Of a DNA stretch of 5,641 nt, positions 1 to 4,841 are shown in pieces (position 1 is the first letter of the stretch; each line of letters opens with the position of its first letter). The notes below the pieces were generated by a model. The model did not search any database and had not been told where the DNA came from. It saw only the letters and a list, made by a program, of their open reading frames with translations. Position numbers and translations under genes: made by a program. Source of the DNA: Actinomycetota bacterium (GTDB taxonomy: Bacteria > Actinomycetota > Thermoleophilia > Gaiellales > Gaiellaceae); contig VAXK01000198.1 of NCBI GenBank assembly GCA_005885565.1, positions 1,506 through 7,146 of the forward strand, read 5' to 3'.

Positions 1-135
1 CTGGCTTGACCGCTGCGCTGCCTTCGCCATCCAGCAAAAGTCGTTGACAGCCTTCTTCTCGTGCATGAACCGCGCCGCAGAACTTACGAGCGAGAGCACA
101 TTGGGAAGAGGGTCTTTGGGTCAGGCGCTAGGCGG

Positions 136-156
136 TAAGAGCCGAGGGAGCGCGAG
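136..156 (+). repeat. Intergenic repeat module B, copy 1
   Basis: A 21-base sequence, TAAGAGCCG then A then GGGAGCGCGAG, recurs on the minus strand at 4780-4760 with a single mismatch (A versus C at the tenth base). Both copies are outside genes and each lies near a copy of the CGATAGG hairpin (module A). Here module B is 13 bases left of the hairpin stem and in opposite orientation to the other copy relative to that hairpin. The function is unknown. It could be part of a dispersed intergenic element or of a shared promoter. Confidence 0.6.
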
Positions 157-162
157 CTTCAA

Positions 163-188
163 CCGGCGTGGTCCTATCGGGACCGGCC
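163..188 (-). repeat. CGATAGG hairpin (module A), copy 1; possible terminator
   Basis: GGTCC (170-174) and GGACC (180-184) form a perfect 5-bp stem around a five-base loop. GGC 165-167 can pair with GCC 186-188 across a GT bulge and an unpaired G. The element is nearly the same as 4795-4821; read on the minus strand both contain CGATAGG, then an optional AG, then ACCACGCC. It begins about 8 bases after the stop of the GGDEF-EAL gene, so it could act as its transcription terminator, but no T-tract follows. A protein-binding palindrome or dispersed repeat is equally possible. Confidence 0.55.
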
Positions 189-196
189 CGCGGAGC

Positions 197-2557
197 TCAG
201 GCAGCGGCCTCACGCCCCCCGGAGACTCTCGCCGACCCTTCGGCGAGCAACCGGTCGATCTCCTCGGGCGGCGCCGGCCGCGCGAACAGGAAGCCCTGCG
301 CCAGGTCGCAGCCCAGCTCGCGCAGGGACGTCAGCTGGCCGTCGGACTCGATGCCCTCGGCGATCGCCAGCAGGCCCAACGCATGGGCCAGGCTGACGAG
401 GTTCGCGGTGATCGCCGCGTCCTTCGCGTCGTGCTCGATGCCTTGGACGAAGGAGCGGTCGACCTTGATCATGTCCACCGGGAAGCTGCGCAGCTGGCCG
501 AGCGACGAGAAGCCCGTGCCGAAGTCGTCGACGGCGATTCGCACCCCGAGCTCGTGCAACTCCTGGAGCTCGGCCCGGGCACGCTCGCCGGCATGGCCCT
601 CCTGGACGAGCGCGGTCTCGGTGACCTCCAGCCCCAGGAAGCCCGCAGGCAGCTCCGCGGCCTCGAGCGCCTCGCGGACGAGCGCGCTGACGCCTCCCGC
701 GGAGAGTTGCTTCCCGGAGAGGTTGGTCCACGTGACGAATCCTTCGGGTAGCGCGGCGTTCCGCAACCAGCGGGCCGTCTGAGCACATGCCTCATGGAGC
801 ACGTACTCGCCGAGCGGCACGATGAGCCCGGTCGCCTCGGCGATCGGGATGAACTCCGCGGGCGGAACCGAGCCCCGCGTCGGCGAGTGCCACCGTAGGA
901 GCGCCTCGACGCCCACGATCGCGGCCGTGTCGAGCGCGATCTCGGGCTGGTAGTGGAGGCTGAACTCGCCGCGCTGGAGCCCCAGCCGCAGCTCGTGCTC
1001 GAGCCCGAGCAGCTCGCCGAGCTCGCGGGCCATGTCGTAGCGGAACACCTCGTGCCTTCCGCGACCGGCTTCCTTCGCCGCATACATCGCGAGGTCGGCG
1101 TGTCGGATCAGCTCCTCGCTCGCGGCCTCCCCTCCGGCATGCATGGCGATGCCGACGCTCGCTCCGAGCCCCAGCTCGTGCCCGGCGATCCGGATCGGCT
1201 CGGAGAGATTCCGCACCAGCCGGTTCGCCGCGGCGACCGCCTGCGTTTCATTTGCCCCTTCGAGCAGCAGCGCGAACTCGTCGCCGCCGAACCGAGCCAG
1301 CGTGTCGGCCGGCCGGGTGACCTCGCCGAAGCGCCGCGCCACCTCCTCGAGCAGCTGGTCGCCGGCATCGTGGCCGAGGCTGTCGTTGACCTGCTTGAAG
1401 CCGTCCAGGTCGAGCAGGAGCACCGCGAGCCCCTCATGCGACCGCTTCGAGCGGGCCAGCGACTGGTCGAGCCGGTCGCGGAAGAGGGCGCGGTTCGGAA
1501 GACCGGTCAGGCCGTCGTGGAAGGCCTGGTGCGTCAGCTCCTCCTCGAGCCGCAGGCGCTCGGTGACGTCACGTGCGTTCAACACGATTCCGCGGATCTG
1601 GCGGTCGGCACGGAGGTCGGTGACGTGCGCCTCGAGATGGCGCCACTCGTGGAACTCGTTGGCGACCCGAAACACGATCTCGTGCGGCTCCCCGTGCGCG
1701 TAGGCGGCGCACACAGAGGCGCGGTCGTCCTCGTGCACGAAGCCGGCGAATCCCTCGCCGAGGAGGTCGTCCTCCGGGTGGCCGAGCATGGTCGCGACCG
1801 ACTCGCTCGCGTAGCGGCAGCCGCCGTCGCCGAAGACGAGCACGAGGTCCGTGGACGACGTGACGAGGCTGCGGAAGTGCGCCGTCTGGCGGCGCGTCGC
1901 GGCGATGAGGCCGAAGGCGAGGAGGAGCGAGGTGAGAAGCCCGATCGCTCCGAGCACGACCTCGATGACGATCAGACGGCCGATGTTCCGGTCGTCTTCG
2001 GCGCCGATCGTGCGTGCAGCGTTCAGCGACACGTTCGACGTGAGCGCCGAGAGCACGCGCAGGCGCTCGACCGGATCGCGAGCGGTCAAGCGCTCGTCTG
2101 CCGTCAGCTTCACGGCGGTCGCCGGACGCCGGGCGAGCACGGCGCTTCCGGTCGCCGTCAGGTCCCGGACCAGTCTGCGTTCCTGCCGGAGCTGGGCGCG
2201 AACCGTCACGCCGCTCGCGGGCGGCAGCAGCGTCTCGTCGTCGTCGCCGTTCACCGCGGGAGCGACCCCGCCGTTCAGCAATGCGTCCGCACTGAGGGCG
2301 AGCAGCCTGCCGGTGAGAGCCGGATCGGCTTGGGCACCGGCTCGCGCGAGCAAGACGTCCTTCACGTATCGCTCCGCGAGGGTGCGCTGTCGCGCGGCGA
2401 CCTCGAGCACCGACGCGCGATGCCGCGAGCCGGAGGTCGCCCAGATCGAGACGGTCACGGTGAGGGTCGAGAACAGCGCGAACGTCGCCAGGATCCCGGC
2501 GATCGTCCGCCGACCGCGCGTCGCGAACGGCCTGAAGGCCTGACGGCGGCGCAGCAC
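197..2557 (-). CDS. Membrane PilJ-like sensor/PAS/GGDEF/EAL c-di-GMP enzyme
   Basis: A 786-residue protein predicted to make and degrade cyclic di-GMP at the cytoplasmic membrane. Domains in order: membrane segment about 19-40; extracytoplasmic region 41-192, with an RQRTLAERY stretch (56-64) like the PilJ/NarX type IV sensor helix; second membrane segment about 193-220; PAS about 225-335; GGDEF about 338-505; EAL about 514-770. The cyclase signature GGDEF is intact (424-428), and the inhibitory RxxD site (R415-D418) sits the canonical five residues before it. Phosphodiesterase residues also look intact: E551 of EAL, N612, E644, D677-D678 of DDFGTG, K698, E734, E737 and Q754. By motif it is therefore bifunctional; which activity dominates cannot be read from sequence. 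The GTG start shares its G with the TAG stop of the cupredoxin gene, so the two are probably translated together. The stop at 197 is followed by a hairpin. The extracytoplasmic ligand is unknown. Confidence 0.93.
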   Translation of the reverse strand: MLRRRQAFRPFATRGRRTIAGILATFALFSTLTVTVSIWATSGSRHRASVLEVAARQRTLAERYVKDVLLARAGAQADPALTGRLLALSADALLNGGVAPAVNGDDDETLLPPASGVTVRAQLRQERRLVRDLTATGSAVLARRPATAVKLTADERLTARDPVERLRVLSALTSNVSLNAARTIGAEDDRNIGRLIVIEVVLGAIGLLTSLLLAFGLIAATRRQTAHFRSLVTSSTDLVLVFGDGGCRYASESVATMLGHPEDDLLGEGFAGFVHEDDRASVCAAYAHGEPHEIVFRVANEFHEWRHLEAHVTDLRADRQIRGIVLNARDVTERLRLEEELTHQAFHDGLTGLPNRALFRDRLDQSLARSKRSHEGLAVLLLDLDGFKQVNDSLGHDAGDQLLEEVARRFGEVTRPADTLARFGGDEFALLLEGANETQAVAAANRLVRNLSEPIRIAGHELGLGASVGIAMHAGGEAASEELIRHADLAMYAAKEAGRGRHEVFRYDMARELGELLGLEHELRLGLQRGEFSLHYQPEIALDTAAIVGVEALLRWHSPTRGSVPPAEFIPIAEATGLIVPLGEYVLHEACAQTARWLRNAALPEGFVTWTNLSGKQLSAGGVSALVREALEAAELPAGFLGLEVTETALVQEGHAGERARAELQELHELGVRIAVDDFGTGFSSLGQLRSFPVDMIKVDRSFVQGIEHDAKDAAITANLVSLAHALGLLAIAEGIESDGQLTSLRELGCDLAQGFLFARPAPPEEIDRLLAEGSARVSGGREAAA

Positions 2558-2559
2558 TA
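2555..2559 (-). promoter_or_regulatory. TAGTG stop/start overlap (translational coupling)
   Basis: The TAG stop of the cupredoxin gene (2559-2557) and the GTG start of the GGDEF-EAL gene (2557-2555) share one base. Only a weak GGTGG-like Shine-Dalgarno precedes the GTG, so reinitiation by ribosomes finishing the cupredoxin is the simplest way to start the downstream gene. This ties the stoichiometry of the two proteins together. Confidence 0.7.
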
Positions 2560-2967
2560 GCCGACCACCAGCTTGGTATGCATGCCGCCCAGGTAGTGGC
2601 CGGACATGTTGCAGAAGAGCTGGTAGTGCCCGGGGGCGAGGTGCAGCCGCAGCTTCCTGCTGCTGCCCGGCTGGCCGGGCTCGAGCGTACCGACGATGAC
2701 CGGCTCGAGCCTCTCCTCGCTGACCGTCGAGCCGTCTCGGCGAAGCGGCAGCCGCGAACCCTCGCGGACGACGATCAGCTCATGAGCGTCGGGGCCGCGG
2801 TTGCGAACGGAAAGGAGCAGATCGCCCGAGCGGACATGTCTCGGGGCCGAGATCCGGAAGTCGCGCTCGGTGACGCGAACGACTGCGCCGGCTTCGTGCC
2901 CGCCGCTTCCGCAGCCGGAGCACGCGAGCAGCGCGAGAGACGCGAGTACGAGGAGCCGCAGAGGCAC
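2557..2967 (-). CDS. Cupredoxin-domain lipoprotein (type 1 copper)
   Basis: A 136-residue exported blue-copper-type protein. A short hydrophobic signal (residues 2-15) ends in the lipobox LLAC, so C16 is the likely lipidated cysteine; a second cysteine at 19 is close by. The mature part is a single cupredoxin beta-sandwich. All four expected type 1 copper ligands are visible: H62 in AHELIVV, and the C-terminal loop C119-x4-H124-x4-M129. It should be anchored on the outer face of the membrane and carry electrons or bind copper. The start is GTG at 2967; an ATG four bases upstream is out of frame and an in-frame TGA lies at 3003-3001, leaving no other upstream start. No clear Shine-Dalgarno is present. 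It is the first gene of an operon with the GGDEF-EAL protein, whose sensor domain faces the same compartment. Alternative roles are copper storage or a nitrite/NO-related electron donor; sequence alone does not decide. Confidence 0.88.
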   Translation of the reverse strand: MPLRLLVLASLALLACSGCGSGGHEAGAVVRVTERDFRISAPRHVRSGDLLLSVRNRGPDAHELIVVREGSRLPLRRDGSTVSEERLEPVIVGTLEPGQPGSSRKLRLHLAPGHYQLFCNMSGHYLGGMHTKLVVG

Positions 2968-3003
2968 CCATATTGTTTCGACCGCTACGAGGTGCCTAGA
3001 TCA

Positions 3004-3031
3004 GACCCAAATGGGGGAGGTCCCCCTGGTC
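3004..3031 (-). promoter_or_regulatory. G/C-tract palindrome upstream of the cupredoxin operon
   Basis: GGGGG (3013-3017), AGGT, CCCCC (3022-3026) make a perfect 5-bp stem and four-base loop, extended outward by GACC (3004-3007) pairing with GGTC (3028-3031). It ends 36 bases before the GTG start of the cupredoxin gene, which suits an operator or leader hairpin. Read on the minus strand it is followed by only a short ATTT, so it is a poor intrinsic terminator, although weak termination of the GH18 transcript is possible. Confidence 0.4.
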
Positions 3032-3097
3032 GCGGCTACCGGACGAGCGCTCCGGCGTCGTCGTCCATCTCCCGCCTAGCCACGCCAGGTCTTCGTC

Positions 3098-3115
3098 GGT
3101 CGCCCCACGGCGACC
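3098..3115 (-). terminator. Terminator-like hairpin after the GH18-like gene
   Basis: GGTCGCC (3098-3104), loop CCAC, GGCGACC (3109-3115) form a perfect 7-bp stem, with CTTC (3091-3094) and GAAG (3121-3124) able to pair outside it. It begins 21 bases past the stop of the GH18-like gene. No T-tract follows on the minus strand, which is common for stems at gene ends in high-GC actinobacteria, so termination efficiency is uncertain. Confidence 0.45.
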
Positions 3116-3136
3116 GCGCTGAAGGGAGGCGGTCGT

Positions 3137-3967
3137 TTAGGCCGTCTCCGAGCCTGGGACGGTGTCGTAGATGGTCTTCGCCCCGGTGAAGGTCGGGTCG
3201 ACGTCCTCTTCGGTGCCATGCGTGCCGTGATCGTTGTCCAGGCGCCAGCTGAACATGCCCCTGAGGCCGTTCTGCAAGGCGTATTGCGTCCAGCTCTTCG
3301 TATCCGGAAGCGAGGTCTGCACGCCCGAGTTCTCGGTGCAGGCTCCACCCATCAGGATGCTCGACTCGACCCCGGTGGCCGTCCAGACCGGGGCATCAGT
3401 CGGAGTGCCAGAGGATGAGTAGTCCTGAAGCTCCACGGCGTCGACGTTGTCGTTGAATGCCTGAACGGCGTCGTTTCCGTACAGCTGCGTGGGTCCTGAT
3501 TCGGGCCATGGCGCGGAAACAGCGATCACCAGCCCCGCCGCCTTGAAGCTCGGACCGAGCTGCTCGACGAACTCGGCCACGGAACTCATGCCGTCGCCCT
3601 CGGCGTCGATGGAAATCCCGCTGTAGCCGTTGTCCTGGAGCCAGGCGACGATGTTCTTGGTCGAGCGGTTCTGGTTCTGATTGTTGTCTTGAACCGTCTC
3701 GGCGATTCCGGTGTCACCGAGTCCCGCGCAGATCACTACGCCCGGTGCCTGCGTCAGGATCTGTGTCTTCACCTCGTCGGCGAACTGCCCGGGCATCTCT
3801 ACGGTGTATCCGGTTCCTGCGGAGCTCGACAGCTGACCGAAGGCGAGGTTGTACCGGGTCGCGTAGTCGAGGGGGACCGTCTTGTTCGCGAGGTTGTCCA
3901 GACCAAGCTGGTTCCAGGTGTCGTACCAGGTCGCAATCTCGAAGGTGGTTGTCGCTTCGCTCGTCAT
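3137..3967 (-). CDS. GH18 (chitinase-like) fold protein without signal peptide
   Basis: A 276-residue protein resembling a single glycoside hydrolase family 18 barrel. The first strand (FEIATWYDTW, 9-18) begins almost at the N-terminus. The active-site strand reads SGISIDAE (116-123), matching the GH18 pattern DGxDxDxE with the catalytic Glu (E123) and adjacent Asp (D121) kept, but Ser in place of the first Asp and of the Asp at 119. QDYS (181-184) and GMFSWRLDND (237-246, W241) fit later GH18 strands. The likely substrate class is a beta-1,4 GlcNAc polymer such as chitin or peptidoglycan-type glycan, but this is family inference; it could also be a sugar-binding protein. There is no signal peptide or membrane segment. 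The ATG is backed by GGAGGA six bases upstream. It is less GC-rich than its neighbours (35 of 60 bases at 3421-3480 versus 47 of 60 at 4561-4620) and rich in Asn, Gln and Thr, suggesting transfer. Confidence 0.75.
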   Translation of the reverse strand: MTSEATTTFEIATWYDTWNQLGLDNLANKTVPLDYATRYNLAFGQLSSSAGTGYTVEMPGQFADEVKTQILTQAPGVVICAGLGDTGIAETVQDNNQNQNRSTKNIVAWLQDNGYSGISIDAEGDGMSSVAEFVEQLGPSFKAAGLVIAVSAPWPESGPTQLYGNDAVQAFNDNVDAVELQDYSSSGTPTDAPVWTATGVESSILMGGACTENSGVQTSLPDTKSWTQYALQNGLRGMFSWRLDNDHGTHGTEEDVDPTFTGAKTIYDTVPGSETA

Positions 3968-3973
3968 GAGCTG

Positions 3974-3979
3974 TCCTCC
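3974..3979 (-). promoter_or_regulatory. Strong Shine-Dalgarno GGAGGA of the GH18-like gene
   Basis: GGAGGA on the minus strand lies six bases before the ATG at 3967. It fixes the start, and with it the conclusion that the protein has no N-terminal signal peptide. Confidence 0.8.
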
Positions 3980-4018
3980 GTTTCCTCGCGGCGTCGACTG
4001 GACCGCATTTCTACATCA

Positions 4019-4750
4019 TCAGCTTCGGCGCCCCCAGACGGAGACGTGCTTCTCGCTTTCGCTCGTGAACGGCTCGCGCTTCCAGCCGCCGTAGCGCTCG
4101 CGCAGCGACATCCCCGCGAGCTGCGCCATCAGGTCGAGCTCCGACGGCCACACGTAACGGAAGGGCGGCGAGAAGACCTCGACCTTGCCGTCCTCGATCC
4201 AGTAGTGGTGGGAGACCAGTCCTTGCCGCACGAGGTCGTACTCGTCGAACCCGACATGCGTCGGGCTCACGTCGAAGAGCTGGAACGTCTCGCCGGGCGG
4301 AAGCCGCTGCAGCCGCGGCACGAGCACCTCGATCACGAAGCAGCCGCCCGGCTCGAGGTGCGCGGCGACGTTCCGGAAGCACACGACCTGCTCCTCCTGC
4401 GTCGTGAGGTTCATGATCGTGTTCGCGACGAGGTAGGCGAGCGCGAACGTCCCTGGGGCGGTCGTCGTCGCGAAGTCGCCGATCGTGACGCCGATCTCCT
4501 CCGCGCCCGGCTTCCTCCGCAACCGCGCCACCATCGCCTCCGACAGCTCGATCCCGTGCACGCGGACACCGCGCTGCGCGAGCGGCAGCGCGATCCGGCC
4601 GGTGCCGATGCCGAGCTCGAGCGCGGCGCCGTCGCCGGCGCGCTCGACGAGGAAGTCGACGATCGGGTCGACGACGGCGGGATCGGCGAGGTGGGCGTAC
4701 CGCTCGTCGAAGCGCGCCGCCACTCGTTCGCCGAAGTAGTCGTGCGGCAT
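4019..4750 (-). CDS. Class I SAM-dependent methyltransferase
   Basis: A 243-residue soluble protein with a Rossmann-like methyltransferase core. Motif I is ALELGIGTG (43-51), the SAM-ribose acidic residue is in GIELS (E69), motif II is GDF (91-93), and LEPGGCFVIEVL (132-143) fits the usual post-motif III strand. The C-terminal part (about 155-240) is an extra beta-rich region ending in ESEKHVSVWGRR. The type resembles small-molecule methyltransferases of the Methyltransf_25 kind; the acceptor cannot be told. The ATG at 4750 is the only reasonable start, since an in-frame TAA lies at 4780-4778 with no start codon between; the Shine-Dalgarno is weak (GGGAG about 15 bases upstream). It is divergent from the MoxR gene, and the GH18-like gene follows 51 bases after its stop on the same strand, so co-transcription is possible. 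Confidence 0.88.
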   Translation of the reverse strand: MPHDYFGERVAARFDERYAHLADPAVVDPIVDFLVERAGDGAALELGIGTGRIALPLAQRGVRVHGIELSEAMVARLRRKPGAEEIGVTIGDFATTTAPGTFALAYLVANTIMNLTTQEEQVVCFRNVAAHLEPGGCFVIEVLVPRLQRLPPGETFQLFDVSPTHVGFDEYDLVRQGLVSHHYWIEDGKVEVFSPPFRYVWPSELDLMAQLAGMSLRERYGGWKREPFTSESEKHVSVWGRRS

Positions 4751-4759
4751 ACAGGCAGT

Positions 4760-4780
4760 CTCGCGCTCCCGCGGCTCTTA
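4760..4780 (-). repeat. Intergenic repeat module B, copy 2
   Basis: Read on the minus strand this is TAAGAGCCG, C, GGGAGCGCGAG, identical to 136-156 except for one base. It sits directly upstream of the methyltransferase start and overlaps the first CTTAG repeat, in the divergent promoter region. Relative to the adjacent CGATAGG hairpin it is flipped compared with copy 1. Confidence 0.6.
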
Positions 4781-4792
4781 GCCCAAACTTAG
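4777..4792 (+). promoter_or_regulatory. CTTAG direct repeats spaced 11 bp
   Basis: CTTAG occurs at 4777-4781 and again at 4788-4792, starts 11 bases apart (one helical turn), within the 91-base region between the divergent methyltransferase and MoxR genes. Such spacing is typical of tandem sites for winged-helix response regulators, which is an analogy only. It could instead be part of a promoter for either gene. Confidence 0.35.
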
Positions 4793-4794
4793 GC

Positions 4795-4821
4795 GGGCGT
4801 GGTCTCCTATCGAGACCGCCC
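4795..4821 (+). repeat. CGATAGG hairpin (module A), copy 2, in the MoxR upstream region
   Basis: GGTCTC (4801-4806), loop CTATC, GAGACC (4812-4817) make a perfect 6-bp stem, extended by GGGC (4795-4798) pairing with GCCC (4818-4821) across a GT bulge. The core matches the hairpin at 163-188. It ends two bases before the Shine-Dalgarno tract of the MoxR gene, so it could be an operator, a promoter component or, if transcribed, a leader hairpin. Confidence 0.55.
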
Positions 4822-4823
4822 AC

Positions 4824-4834
4824 GAGGAGAGGAG
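4824..4834 (+). promoter_or_regulatory. Shine-Dalgarno tract of the MoxR gene
   Basis: GAGGAGAGGAG contains two overlapping GGAG-type sites and ends seven bases before GTG 4842. It selects that GTG as the start codon. Confidence 0.8.
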
Positions 4835-4841
4835 CCGAGCC

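Larger units (their letters stand above)
1..196. other. Left-edge intergenic stretch, no supported gene
   Basis: I cannot support a gene here. Positions 1-120 look less GC-rich than the adjacent GGDEF-EAL gene. Plus frame 1 meets TGA at 7-9 and plus frame 3 meets TGA at 45-47, so either could be the last few codons of a plus-strand gene entering from the left. On the minus strand an ATG at 66-64 (or a GTG at 99-97 in the same frame) opens a frame that reaches the left edge, but neither has a Shine-Dalgarno sequence and 22 to 33 codons are too few to judge. The right part, 115-190, carries repeat modules shared with the methyltransferase/MoxR intergenic region (see the repeat entries). Confidence 0.5.
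2968..3136. other. Intergenic region with three hairpins
   Basis: This 169-base gap lies between the end of the GH18-like gene and the start of the cupredoxin operon, both on the minus strand. It contains a GC-rich stem at 3098-3115, a CCGGA/TCCGG stem with a seven-base loop (3039-3055), and a G/C-tract palindrome at 3004-3031. The promoter of the cupredoxin operon must lie here if it is not read through from the GH18 gene, but I see no convincing -35/-10 pair. Confidence 0.5.

Noticed and set aside
44..72. TTGACA at 44-49 as a plus-strand -35 box
   Set aside because: No -10-like sequence is found 15 to 19 bases downstream, and no plus-strand gene follows.
1..99. Possible minus-strand gene start (ATG 66 or GTG 99) running off the left edge
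   Set aside because: Only 22 to 33 codons are visible, with no ribosome binding site and no recognisable motif; too little to call.
44..782. Plus-strand open frames starting at the left edge and inside the EAL region
   Set aside because: They are antisense to the EAL domain, and their sequence there is Arg/Ser/Ala-rich without motifs.
953..2560. 535-codon plus-strand open frame opposite the GGDEF-EAL gene
   Set aside because: It is antisense to a gene with unmistakable GGDEF and EAL motifs; its low-complexity Arg/Glu/Ala/Val composition is typical of a high-GC shadow.
3689..4792. 367-codon plus-strand open frame opposite the GH18-like and methyltransferase genes
   Set aside because: It is a shadow of two supported minus-strand genes, with low-complexity Arg/Leu/Glu/His composition.
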